Positions 37,307 to 47,056 of a stretch of DNA of 64,000 bases are shown here, piece after piece. Position 1 is the stretch's first letter; every line of letters starts with the position of its first letter. A model generated the notes under the pieces. The model made no database searches. It saw only the letters and a program-made list of their open reading frames with translations, and was not told the origin of the DNA. The position numbers were made by a program, and so were the translations under genes. This DNA is from Cladopsammia gracilis. Lineage: Eukaryota; Cnidaria; Anthozoa; Scleractinia; Dendrophylliidae. The stretch covers positions 842,001 to 906,000 of the forward strand of contig JAJGOT010000288.1 of NCBI GenBank assembly GCA_022457155.1, given 5' to 3'.

Positions 37307-38515
37307 ATGGTGAACACCAGGTCGACGAACAACAGCGTGGCGTCACTCGTATTTTCATCTTGTTCAGGTTCGGGGCCGGGGCTTTCGTCTACGGTTGCGG
37401 TTACGGCATCGAACCCAGGAAGGCCGCTAGCAGCAGCAGTCTCTCCCGAAGCTCTTGCCCAAGCAGTGGCAATCGTGCAATCCTTGCAAGGTCGGCTCGC
37501 ACCGATGCAACAGGCTCCAGCTCCAGGAAATATTGTCGTGTCCGCGGCGACTTCAGGGCAAAGTATGCCGGTATCAACCTCTTCGTCCGGGCTTGGTACT
37601 CAGAGCGGTTCGTCTTCTATTGCGAACACAGCCTCACTTGCTACTTCCGCGGCGGTGTCGTCAGGTATGCCCCGTGTCCCATCATTTATCTCCACGTTTT
37701 CACCTATTTCTTCGGTTGTTGCATCGACGGCTGTGCCTGCCCATGGCTCGTCACCTTTTGGCCATCAGGTTGGGAGTCCTTGGTCACAGCCAAGCTTGTC
37801 CACTGCTGCACTGCCTGGCTGGAACAAGGCGTTTGTTGTGGGCCCAGGTCATGCTCCCATCCCATACAAGTATGTATCAAAAATCACCTCAGGCCAGTTT
37901 ATTGACTTGGCTGATTTACTCTCGCCTAACATCCGGGCAGCAGAAACAGTTCCACATGCCTTTTTGGAGGGGAAATTGGTGTTAGCCACTCCACGTAAAA
38001 AAGCAGCCGAGATTGAGGATATATTAACTTGGATTGAAGCGTTCACTATTTTTCAGCTGGTGTTATGCTCCGTCTTCCCCCATCGTTGGCCAGATTTATC
38101 TCGATACAAGCTTTTAATTACGCAGACCGCTCGCCAGTATCCAACGAGGTCATGGCTGGAATATGACACCGCATTTCGTAAGGAGGCCGCAGCTACGGGG
38201 CTGTCCGACTGGTCTAAGATGAATTTAGATTTGTACAACTTTCATTTACGTACTCCATCGCCCGCAGCTACCAATCTGCACTCCTTGCCACCTTCCTCGT
38301 CCGCCATTCGCATCCCTGTGGGATCCAGGCCTCTTCAGTTTTGCCACTCGTGGAATGAGGGCCTCTGTCGTTGGCCTTTTGGCAAGTGCCGGTATCGCCA
38401 TTCGTGTGAATCCTGTGAGGGAGATCACCCAGCAGTTAATTGCTCCTTTCGTTTGGCAGAGCAAAGCCACCGTCCCAGGTCACCCGTCTCTTCTCGGAGG
38501 GGACGGCGTTACTGA
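37307..38515 (+). CDS. Gag-like nucleic-acid-binding protein (Ngaro ORF1)
   Basis: Starting at the ATG of MVNTRSTNN, the frame gives 402 residues. An open extension to 37,109 is hydrophobic leader noise in A1-adjacent sequence and was not chosen. The first half is Ser/Ala/Thr-rich and low complexity. A conserved block follows (FVVGPGHAPIPYKYVSKI, EDILTWIEAFTIFQL). Near the C terminus a Cys/His cluster (FCHSWNEGLC, CRYRHSCESC, H, C) suits zinc-dependent RNA or DNA binding. It overlaps the RT frame at 38,355-38,515. The equivalent in the minus-strand and 26 kb copies keeps the zinc cluster. Function as a Gag is inferred from position and zinc residues. Confidence 0.85.
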   Translation: MVNTRSTNNSVASLVFSSCSGSGPGLSSTVAVTASNPGRPLAAAVSPEALAQAVAIVQSLQGRLAPMQQAPAPGNIVVSAATSGQSMPVSTSSSGLGTQSGSSSIANTASLATSAAVSSGMPRVPSFISTFSPISSVVASTAVPAHGSSPFGHQVGSPWSQPSLSTAALPGWNKAFVVGPGHAPIPYKYVSKITSGQFIDLADLLSPNIRAAETVPHAFLEGKLVLATPRKKAAEIEDILTWIEAFTIFQLVLCSVFPHRWPDLSRYKLLITQTARQYPTRSWLEYDTAFRKEAAATGLSDWSKMNLDLYNFHLRTPSPAATNLHSLPPSSSAIRIPVGSRPLQFCHSWNEGLCRWPFGKCRYRHSCESCEGDHPAVNCSFRLAEQSHRPRSPVSSRRGRRY

Positions 38516-40349
38516 TTCAGTCCCTCAGAGGGCGTCATTACCTGTACATAGTGTAAATTATGAACTTTATCGGCAGAACAGTCTGCTTCCTGTTCCTGTT
38601 CCAGTTCCTGTTCAAAGTTCTGTTGGTGTTAGTGTCCTTGTTGAATCGCACTTAGTCAGCTCTTCTGTCGAGTTGGTTCCTCCTACGATGATCCAGAGTT
38701 TGGCACCTGGTTTTTCTCCATTGGTATCAGCATCGGAGGTGTCACCTTTACATGCAGCCAAGTTTCAATCAGAACTTGTCTCCCACCCCAATCAGGCTCT
38801 AGTCTCATATGTCCTCTCAGGGCTGTGCAATGGTTTTCGGATTGGCTTTGACTCGTCTTTTGTGTTAAGGTCAGCTTCAGGCAACATGATCTCATCCTCC
38901 CGCAACCCGCAAGTAATCGATCAGTATTTGGCTACTGAAGTGTCGAAAGGCAGGATCGCAGGTCCATTCTCAGATCCACCATTTCCCAACCTTCATGTTA
39001 GACGATTCGGTGTTATCCCAAAGAACAACCAACCTGGTAAATGGAGGTTGATTTTGGACTTGTCAAGCCCGGAGGGTTACAGCGTCAATGATGGTATTCC
39101 AAAAGAGCCATACTCCGTTCAGTACATCACGGTTGATGACCTTATTGATGGGATTATGCTGCAGGGCAGAGGCTCACTTCTGGCAAAATTTGATGTAGAG
39201 AGCGCGTATCGGAACGTTGCCATTCATCCAGATGACCGTTACTTACTGGGTATGAAGTGGCGGGACAGCTTCTATGTCGACATGGTGTTGCCTTTTGGTT
39301 TACGCTCGGCGCCTTACATTTTTTCCTCAATAGCTGATCTGGTGGAATGGTGTCTGATCCACAATCACGGAGTTGATTTTCTAAAACATTACTTGGACGA
39401 CTTCATCACTTTGGGACCGTCGGGTTCCTCTGTGTGTGGGCACAACCTATCTACTTGTGTTAATTGTTGCGCGTCTCTTGGCCTACCTTTGCATCCGGAT
39501 AAGTTGGTCGGTCCCACCACCTGCCTCACCATCCTTGGTATTGAGTTGGATTCAGTCAACCTACAAGCTCGTCTCCCATCGGATAAACTTCAGCGGTTGG
39601 CGGGTCTTGTTGAGTCATGGAGCTCAAAGCGTTTCTGCAAGAAGAAGGAGTTGGAGTCATTGATTGGCCATCTCCACCACGCTTGTAAGGTGGCCCCTCA
39701 TGGCCGAACCTTCCTTCGACGGATGATTAACTTGTTGTGTGCCTTCCGCCGGGATGATCATCCCATCAGGCTTAACCGGGAATTTCACCTTGATTTGATG
39801 TGGTGGAAAGAGCTTCTGCAATCGTGGGACGGACTAAGTTTTTTCCTCATGCCTTATTGGTCTCCACTACCAGATTTCCAAGTTTCGTCCATTGCTGCCG
39901 GTGCCCTTGGTTATGGAGCATTCTTTCAGGGTCACTGGTTTTGCGGTTCATGGTCTGCGGCCCAGCGCCCATTGAGCATTGCCTACAAGGAATTGTTCCC
40001 GGTGGTAATTGCTGCTTCGTTGTGGGGTCATCTGTGGGTTTCCAGACGGGTGGAGTTCATGTCAGACAATGTAGCAGTGGTCGAAGTTCTTAAATCGGGC
40101 ACGTCCAAGGACGCCAACATGATAGTTCTCCTTCGTTATCTAGCTCTACTAGCCATGCGCCATTCGTTCTCTTTCACAGCATCTTCGGTTAGGGGAAAGG
40201 ATAACCTGGTGGCTGACTCTTTGTCTCGTTTTAAGTTTCAGCACTTTCGTCAATTGGTCCCAGACGCAGACAGAGAAGCTACAGTCGTGCCCCCTACTCT
40301 TTTGGACAGCCTTCCGGTAGTGTCACAGAGAGGTGCCAGTTCTTCTTGA
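38355..40349 (+). CDS. Reverse transcriptase-RNase H (Ngaro ORF2)
   Basis: 664 residues from the first ATG, which sits inside the Gag zinc region, so the true start or a frameshift from Gag is uncertain. RT motifs: FGVIPKNNQPGKWRLILDLS, motif A KFDVESAY (Asp 280), motif B LPFGLRSAPYIF, motif C HYLDDF (Asp 348-349). RNase H: QVSSIAAG where VSSDAAG is expected (residue 513 Ile, codon 39,891-39,893), then KELFP, SDN and ADSLSR. Polymerase residues are complete, but the first RNase H carboxylate is missing. The minus-strand copy keeps that Asp. The end overlaps the YR frame, open from about 40,226. Confidence 0.93.
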   Translation: MRASVVGLLASAGIAIRVNPVREITQQLIAPFVWQSKATVPGHPSLLGGDGVTDSVPQRASLPVHSVNYELYRQNSLLPVPVPVPVQSSVGVSVLVESHLVSSSVELVPPTMIQSLAPGFSPLVSASEVSPLHAAKFQSELVSHPNQALVSYVLSGLCNGFRIGFDSSFVLRSASGNMISSSRNPQVIDQYLATEVSKGRIAGPFSDPPFPNLHVRRFGVIPKNNQPGKWRLILDLSSPEGYSVNDGIPKEPYSVQYITVDDLIDGIMLQGRGSLLAKFDVESAYRNVAIHPDDRYLLGMKWRDSFYVDMVLPFGLRSAPYIFSSIADLVEWCLIHNHGVDFLKHYLDDFITLGPSGSSVCGHNLSTCVNCCASLGLPLHPDKLVGPTTCLTILGIELDSVNLQARLPSDKLQRLAGLVESWSSKRFCKKKELESLIGHLHHACKVAPHGRTFLRRMINLLCAFRRDDHPIRLNREFHLDLMWWKELLQSWDGLSFFLMPYWSPLPDFQVSSIAAGALGYGAFFQGHWFCGSWSAAQRPLSIAYKELFPVVIAASLWGHLWVSRRVEFMSDNVAVVEVLKSGTSKDANMIVLLRYLALLAMRHSFSFTASSVRGKDNLVADSLSRFKFQHFRQLVPDADREATVVPPTLLDSLPVVSQRGASSS

Positions 40350-41263
40350 GGCATGGCCTTGCATCGTCCACTCGCAACGTCTATCTGTCAGCCCAACGTC
40401 GTTTTTACTCTTTCTGCCAGCAAGATGGCCGATGTGGCCCTGATGGTCAAGTCCTTCCCGCAAGTGAGGAGACACTGATGCGCTTCTGTACTGTTTTAGC
40501 GGAAGAGTTAAACCACTCGTCAATCAAGGTTTATTTATCAGGGGTCCGATCTCTTCATATTGACTGTGGCTTCCCTGACCCTTTAGTCAATTGCTTACAA
40601 CTTCAGCGTCTGTTGCGTGGTGTTAAACGGTTCCAAGGTTCCCCCAACTCCGCTCGCTTACCCATCACTGGGGAACTCATGCATGTGATTAAGCGTTCAC
40701 TCAACCTGTCGGACCCTGACCACATTATGATCTGGGCTGCATGCTGCTTGGGTTTTTTCGGTTTTTTAAGAGCAGGCGAGTTCACCACGAATTCTACTTT
40801 TGATCCTGCTATCCATTTGTCGGTGGCCGACTTTCAAGTCGATTCTATGGTGAATCCCTCCTGTGCCAAGGTCCATCTGAAGTGCTCCAAAACTGACCCG
40901 TTCCGCAAAGGTTGTGACATTTACTTGGGCCGTGGCAGTTCAGCGTTATGTCCACTTGTTGCCATCATCAACTATCTTCAAGTCCGCGGTTCTGTGGCTG
41001 GCCCTTTCTTCCTTTACCGGTCAGGTCACCCATTGTCCCGTCTACAACTTTCGTCCTTTGTTCAGGCAGTCCTATCCACGGCAGGCGTCTCGGGTAACTT
41101 TTCCGGGCATAGCTTCAGAATAGGTGCGGCGACTACAGCAGCTAAGCAGGGCATACCAGACCACCTCATCAAAACCTTAGGGCGTTGGTCTAGTGATGCG
41201 TATCAATTATACATCCGGACGCCTGTTAGCACTATTGTCAACATCACCAGTCAGCTGTCATGA
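40346..41263 (+). CDS. Tyrosine recombinase (Ngaro ORF3)
   Basis: Integrates the element's circular DNA. The frame is open from about 40,226, overlapping RT in the -1 frame. The first in-frame ATG is at 40,478, after the start of the core-binding domain (STRNVYLSAQRRFYSFC). Translation may therefore use frameshifting, reinitiation or a non-ATG start. Catalytic set: Arg in FLRAGEFT, HSFRIG (His and Arg), LGRWSS (Trp in the His/Trp position) and Tyr in DAYQLYIRTP. The protein ends NITSQLS. All catalytic residues are present, unlike the other two copies in this window. Confidence 0.93.
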   Translation: MRHGLASSTRNVYLSAQRRFYSFCQQDGRCGPDGQVLPASEETLMRFCTVLAEELNHSSIKVYLSGVRSLHIDCGFPDPLVNCLQLQRLLRGVKRFQGSPNSARLPITGELMHVIKRSLNLSDPDHIMIWAACCLGFFGFLRAGEFTTNSTFDPAIHLSVADFQVDSMVNPSCAKVHLKCSKTDPFRKGCDIYLGRGSSALCPLVAIINYLQVRGSVAGPFFLYRSGHPLSRLQLSSFVQAVLSTAGVSGNFSGHSFRIGAATTAAKQGIPDHLIKTLGRWSSDAYQLYIRTPVSTIVNITSQLS

Positions 41264-41379
41264 CAGGTATTCAATTATTTCAGATGGTTGGGTGCCTCGG
41301 GATTTGGTGGTGGGCTCCCCAGCCCCGAGCCCCTCTTGCTCAGAGTTGGCTGGTTCAACTCTGAGATCCCTTCGGCTTG

Positions 41380-41514
41380 GCGTGGGGGGGCTCATGGCTG
41401 GGTTGCGGGCAGTGCCAGCCTTTCGGGCAGTTTTCCATCTTGGGGTTGGGGTCTCACCACTGCCTTAGGTTTATCCCCGGGTACCCAACCTCCAATTGCG
41501 ACGTGGTTGTTAAA
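41380..41514 (+). repeat. Split direct repeat B1
   Basis: 135 bp, identical or nearly so to B2, ending TTGTTAAA. Upstream at 41,310-41,362 lie two small hairpins (GGGCTCCCCAGCCCCGAGCCC and AGTTGGCTGGTTCAACT). Confidence 0.9.
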
Positions 41515-41881
41515 TGAAGTTAAATGAAATTTAACCCAGTTAACAACTAGGAGCAATCATTGTGTTGGTGTGATTATGTTGGGTAGTGCATAGTTAGCGT
41601 GCCCTCAACCAAATGTTGATAGCGTTTAGTGTTTAGCGTGGCGTTGTAGCGTGGCGTTTAGCGTGGCGTCTTTTGTGCAGCGTTTTAGCGTGGCGTTTTT
41701 GTAGCTGGGTCATTTCATATACATTATAGTGCGAATTGCAGTGTGCCTTATATGATAGGTCAGCGGCTTGCCTTGTTAGCAGTCGCAGGGTCAGCGGTCT
41801 TTTGGTTTGGGGTCAGGCTCATTGCGTGTCGTTCTTCCTTCGTTCATCGTTGATTCACATGGTGTGGAGAAGTCAATTTTT
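41515..41881 (+). repeat. Split direct repeat A2
   Basis: Copy of A1, differing at a handful of sites and ending in a T-run (41,876-41,894). Confidence 0.9.
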
Positions 41882-41933
41882 TTTTTTTTTTTTTCTTCCA
41901 CTGACATGGTCAGTGTGACGGGTGCTCTGGGGT

Positions 41934-42068
41934 GCGTGGGGGGGCTCATGGCTGGGTTGCGGGCAGTGCCAGCCTTTCGGGCAGTTTTCCATCTTGGGGT
42001 TGGGGTCTCACCACTGCCTTAGGTTTATCCCCGGGTACCCAACCTCCAATTGCGACGTGGTTGTTAAA
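41934..42068 (+). repeat. Split direct repeat B2
   Basis: 135 bp terminal repeat matching B1. It ends TTGTTAAA and is followed at once by the target remainder CAATTTG. Confidence 0.9.
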
Positions 42069-42282
42069 CAATTTGAAAAAAAAGTAAAGCTGATTAATGG
42101 TACAGAAACGACTCTATTTGTAAAATATCCAATATTTCAAAAGGCACAGCCTTTCTTCTTCCGGGTCTTACAGACAAGAACTCGTAAGGCAAAAAACATT
42201 ACAGTTTGAAGTTTGAAAGGGGGCAGGAGATTACAATCAATATGATACCATAACAGCATAAACTGAAGTAACAAAGTAAATG

Positions 42283-43934
42283 TAAATAATGGTAAATAAC
42301 GAAGTAACAGAAAATAAGAAAAACATGCAACATGACACCATAGTAAAATTAATATACATGTAAGCAATGTAAAAGAAAAGATGTCATAAGTTTCATCTCT
42401 TCTAATTTAAACCTAAAGGTTCAAGGGTCTGACCTCTCTCAATAGATATCTCATACACTGTCACAATTAGTTTTAACAAGTTCGAAAGGAATAAGTTGCA
42501 TATCAGAAGTGGTATGGTCGTTAGAAAGAAAATGTTCTGAGACTGCAGTAGGTTTAGAGATGTAAGTTTTTTTGTCAACTTGTCTACGATGTCCGTTGAA
42601 GCAGTCTTTAAGTTGCCGGTTTTTTTCTCCTATTTACAGTGTATCGTTTGTGACAAAGATTGCATTGTACCATGTGAAATTACTGACACTACAAATTTCC
42701 GTCCTAACTCGACTCTGTCAGCCTTAACTCAAATATTTGAAAAGCTAATATATAAACAACTTATCAATTACATTGAAAAGCAAGATATTCTTTTTCAATT
42801 CCAATTTGGTTTCCGAAAAGGTCGCTCGACTACCCTAGCCATAACTGAAATTACTGATAACCTTAGAAAAGCCATAGACAACAACATGTGTACTTGTGGA
42901 GTATTCCTGGACTTCTCAAAAGCCTTTGACAATGTCAACCATGAAATACTTCTCCAAAAATTGGAATTGTATGGAATTAGAGGACTTCTGTTAAATTTTT
43001 TTAATAGTTATCTTACCAACCGTAAACAATATGTTGCGCTATGAAATATTGAATCCTCCAAACAAACAATTTGTTTACTTTTTTGTTTTTGTTCACTTTT
43101 TTACAATCTGTTGAGAATTGGCAAAGAAAATTATCTAGTATAAAAAAATAGGGGTCAGTGACCATCCAAGTGAGTTAAATCTAAGCAAAGTTAACACAAT
43201 GGTTACCAGCCCTTATGTGCTTTGATTTCTTCTCTCGTGCGCAAGCTCGTGCATGATGTAGCACGGCATTGTGACATGAATTGCGTGCACAGTAAGGATG
43301 CACATGACCAATTAGCGTGAACATCCTTGAGCTTACTTTGTTTTAAAATAACATCTTCAGAACACTTCAGAGCACAGTGTCAAGGCACTAAATTCTAAAC
43401 GGAAACAAAACAAATGCATTTACCACTATTTAAACATCGACAAAAGATGGTTCCTAAAACTCAAATAATCTACGCTAAAAACCATACAAATTAATTGCTA
43501 CAAACCTTCAAAAATAGATGTAACATGGGAGAAACAGAACCATATGGCGGCAGCATCCCATCTTTGAATTCGGTGTTAGTTCCCAGATCCCGCTCCCTTA
43601 ATAAAAATTGAAAGCAAAATGCACACAGTTATTACTGTATTTGCAAAGACGACCGTAACAAAATAGCAGCACTGGATCCTGCAGTAAAGGATCTAATCAG
43701 CTGTAAAATAATTAAACAATTTGAAAGTATAGCTGATTAATGGTACGGAAACGACTATATTTTTATTTGTAAAATATCCAATATTTCAAAAGGCACGGCC
43801 TTTCTTCTTTGGGGTCTTACAGATAAGAACTCGTAAGGCAAAAAACATTACAGTTTGAAGTTTGAAAGGGGACAGGAGATTACAATTAATATGATACCAT
43901 AACAGCATAAACTGAAGTAACAAAGTAAATGTAA
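42283..43934. repeat. Chimeric tandem unit 3 (~1.65 kb)
   Basis: Same order as units 1 and 2. Differences include GCGTGCACAGTAAGGATGCA near 43,282-43,301. It is followed by a Penelope segment without the LINE capture. Confidence 0.85.
42676..43070 (+). pseudogene. LINE reverse transcriptase fragment in unit 3
   Basis: Longest open copy of the captured segment (CEITDTTNFRPNSTLSALTQ to NSYLTNRKQYVAL). It has the same start and end points as the other units and no FADD motif. Confidence 0.88.
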
Positions 43935-44548
43935 ATAACGGTGAATAACGTAGCAACAGAAAATAAGAAAAACATGCAACATGACACCATAGTAAAATTA
44001 ATATACATGTAAGCAATGTAAAAGAAAAGATGTCATATGTTTCATCTCTTCTATTTAAACCTAAAGGTTCAAGGGTCTGACCTCTCTCAATAAGATATGC
44101 TTCTCTTGCTTTTCTTACACTGTCACAATTAGTTTTAACAAGTTCGAGAGGAATTAGTTGCATATCAGAAGTGGTATGGTCGTTAGAAAGAAAATGTTCT
44201 GAGACTGCAGTAGGTTTAGAGATGTAAGTTTTTATGTCAACTGGTCTACAATGTCCATTGAAGCAGTCTTAAAGTTGTCGTTTGTTTTCTCCTATTTACA
44301 GTGTATTGTTTGTGACAACGATTGCATTGTACCATGTAAATGACGTTTTTAGAGTTGCAGTCTTTGTAATGATTGATACTTCTTGTTTCACCGGTAGAAT
44401 GAAATGTATAATTGGGAAGTCCGTCCATTATGTAGTTGCATGTCAAATAGTTGCTGTAACATTGAAAAGAACCACAGGGTTGGTTATTTTGTGAATCAAG
44501 GATAACATGTAGTTTGGAACTTACTAATAAATTACCACATTTTCTCAA
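43786..44548 (-). pseudogene. Penelope-like element GIY-YIG endonuclease remnant
   Basis: Minus-strand frames 44,246-44,548 and 43,786-44,163 together read the linker (TCNYIMDGLPNYTFHSTGET), the CNSKNVIYMVQCNRCHKQY zinc-type entry, then after small indels AVSEHFLSNDHTTSDMQLIP and ARE..LIERGQTLEPLGLNRRDE. This is the usual end of Penelope proteins with a GIY-YIG domain. The YIGET signature is scrambled by indels near 44,270-44,300. It is the uncaptured version of the Penelope part of the tandem units: at 44,339 it continues where the units switch to LINE sequence. Confidence 0.8.
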
Positions 44549-46280
44549 TCAAATGCTGGGGGCGTTTATTTCAAACTTGGCCTAGTGGTCCCGGCATTTC
44601 TTTGAATCAGCAGTTTTTTCGCGCTTGCCATTTTTTAAGAAACGGTTTATTATTCGTTTTTCTTGGCAGCCCGTGTACCTTGCCCTTAAATATTAAGTTT
44701 ATTATACCACAAATAAACGTTTGAGGGGCTTAGTTACAACTGCCTCTATTATACCCGGCGTCTATTTGGGCTTGGCATTCAATCAAGAAAATACGATACT
44801 AAGATTGTTAGTTCATCGGAAAGCAACAATGCGTGGAGTTTTTAAAATACTAGTACAACGGGGAGATGAAGACAAGATGTTGAGGTGCTTGTGAAAAATG
44901 TATAATATAGAGCGAAGAGCTGGATTTTAGATGATAACAAGGGGTACTCATTTCGGTTGGTTAGTTTCAGAAGTGTCTTTAGTTGTAATAGAAGTGTGAA
45001 GTTGTGAATAAGTTTTAATTCAGACAGATTATATCCATGTTTATTAAAATAAGATTTGTGTTCATTAGTGTAAAAGTCGTGTCATGTTGTATGTTTTTCT
45101 TATTTTCTATTGCTTCGTTATTTACAGTTATTTACATGTACATTTACTTTACTGTTATGGTATAATATTTAATCCCTGCCCTCTTTCAAATTTCATACTG
45201 TAACATTTTTTGCCTTACGAGTTATTATCTGTAAAACCCTGAAGAAGAAAGTCTGTGCTTTCAAAATATTGGATAGTCGTTAAATTAATATCGTTAATCA
45301 GCTTTTCTTTTTTATCACACAGTGAAGAGCCCAAGCAAAATCATGTGGCTTGAATGAACGAAAAGTCTTGCGTTGAGCTGACTGCTGTTCTCTCACCTCA
45401 ATATTTAAGAAAGATTTAATATTTAGAATATATGACCTGAATGTACATGGTCTGAGAAAGCCATATATTCATACCCTACTTTAGTGAACTAAGACCAAAG
45501 ACAAACCTAACAACAGAAAATTAGGGTTTTTTTTTGGCCATATTTTATCAAACGTTCAAGCACTCACTATTTAAACTATTTCAATTCAGCAAGCTTCATC
45601 AAGCTGAAGAAATATGCAGGCTAAAGTACAGTACATATCATATTGGGCATGCTGTTTTGAATAATGCCTCTGCAAATATTTTTTTTTCAGTTAGATAACC
45701 ATCCTACTGTTGAATGTCTCTCCTGCGTACAAATATGATTTGTAGCATTTATTTTTTGCGAACATCCATGAAAGTGATATCGGTCTGGATACGTTCTGTA
45801 AGTTCCTTTAATTTGCACTAGATTGAGAATGGCTGTCATGTGCACCTGCCTTCTAATATTGAAAAATTAACTTTTGTAATTTTGAAAGGTGTGATTAACT
45901 GTACTGGGAAGCTTTCTGACTTTATCTGGATAGAAAATTTGGAAAAAGGATATTTTATACCCTTGATTATGTCAGATAGTTGACTTGCAATTCCAGCACG
46001 TTGGACTGGAAATCGATCAGTGTAGAGATGAATTTGTGGGAACGCACTTGGCTAATATCCTTTGCAATGTGTTTTAATGTTTCTCCAATCTGTTGTAAAA
46101 ATGAACTGGTTGCCTTCAGAACACTTGGTATTATTTATAGCATTACTTGCCAAAGAAAGGGAAAAGGGAGTTTGAGGTGAGCAATAACATTGTTGCTGAA
46201 ATAATCATTGTAAGCTTGTTTTGAACCATTTTGTTTTTGTTTTGTTACAAGTTTTGTTTACAATACAATGCTGCACCCGA
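44549..46280. other. Non-coding stretch with inverted Penelope 3' scrap
   Basis: No gene recognised. 45,075-45,330 is an inverted, diverged copy of the unit end (TGTTTTTCTTATTTTCT ... GCCTTACGAGTT ... GAAGAAGAAAGTCTGTGCTT ... TTAATCAGCTTT). The rest is AT-rich unassigned sequence; the small frame at 45,980-46,180 has no recognisable feature. Confidence 0.6.
45075..45330 (+). repeat. Inverted Penelope 3' fragment
   Basis: Reverse-complement match to 43,741-43,990 and its sister units. It includes the hairpin-forming AAAG(T/G)CTGTGC(C)TTT segment preceded by CTGAAGAAG. Confidence 0.75.
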
Positions 46281-47056
46281 CTTAAAGGGGCACTGTCCTG
46301 CCAAAATAGTGAAATTGAGTACTTAATTTGCATATGATATCGCCAAATACTACCAAATATAAAACTACATTGGATGAAAAGATTCTATAGAGAAAAACAG
46401 AAGCCATAGTCTGGAGAAAAAGTGCAGGATTACAAGAATGGAAACCATAACCTTCAAATTGAAAAAGGAAGACATACAAAGCCTTTAACACCAAGAGAAC
46501 TAAGGAGCTGCGAATGCTGCCATACAAAAAATGTAGAAGACAAGTGTCATTTCCTCTTCAACTGCGTCTCATATGTTGATTTATGGAACAACTTATTTTA
46601 CGATATTAGGAAATATTGTGCAAGTTTTAAGAATTTAACAGAATAAGACCTTATTGTATTTTTCTTCAATAGCATAGATCCCGTGATTTGTAAAAAAATG
46701 AGCCATTTTATATATGAAGCGTCCTTGAGGCGTGATGATTTGTTAATCCGTAATTAGTAGCTATTACATTCATCATTGTTATTGCAATACCATTAATGTT
46801 ATATGGGAATGCCAATAAAATATGTTGTTGTTGTTGTTGAGCCAATTGATCACAGTTCATTAATTTTGATTTTGTGACAGGCAGTCAAGAAATATTCTAA
46901 GTTTCAATTCTGGTGGAAATTTGAGTTTTTTAGTCGTTATTTCATCTTTTAAATTCATATTTCTCCGCGTTCAACACTTTTGGCCATTGTTTCTTCCTAT
47001 TTTAAGACAATAAAGCAAGCTCCTCACCATAATCATTATCAAACTGCCCTTTAGGC
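46281..47056. mobile_element. TIR MITE split by a LINE 3' end
   Basis: Starts CTTAAAGGGGCACTGTCCTG and ends ACTGCCCTTTAGG. The right part (46,850-47,056) is the inverted counterpart of 58,650-58,870, which defines the family. The middle (about 46,420-46,845) is a LINE tail inserted into it. Confidence 0.65.
46422..46845 (+). pseudogene. LINE 3' end with C-terminal zinc motif and TTG tail
   Basis: The frame 46,422-46,646 reads KPLTPRELRSCECCHTKNVE followed by DKCHFLFNCVSYVDLW. This is the Cys/His motif that commonly ends LINE ORF2 proteins. It is followed by AT-rich 3' UTR, AATAAAAT and (TTG)n at 46,826-46,840. It is 5'-truncated and of a different LINE family from the one at 48-52.6 kb. Confidence 0.7.

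Larger units (their letters stand above)
36684..42068 (+). mobile_element. Near-intact Ngaro-type YR retrotransposon
   Basis: 5,385 bp with A1 (36,684-37,051), Gag-like ORF, RT-RNase H ORF, YR ORF, then B1 (41,380-41,514), A2 (41,515-41,881) and B2 (41,934-42,068). TTAAA precedes the element (36,679-36,683) and ends it (42,064-42,068), and it lies at the internal B1/A2 junction (41,510-41,514). Sister units at 30,576, 35,031 and 43,709 show the empty target AATTAAACAATTTG, so insertion added no duplication beyond the 5-bp homology. All three ORFs are open. The only obvious defect is the RNase H Asp-to-Ile change. Confidence 0.95.
35258..42282. repeat. Chimeric tandem unit 2, split by Ngaro element
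   Basis: 35,258-36,683 plus 42,069-42,282 make one ~1.64 kb unit once the Ngaro insertion is ignored. The plus-strand LINE fragment lies at 35,649-36,044. Confidence 0.88.
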
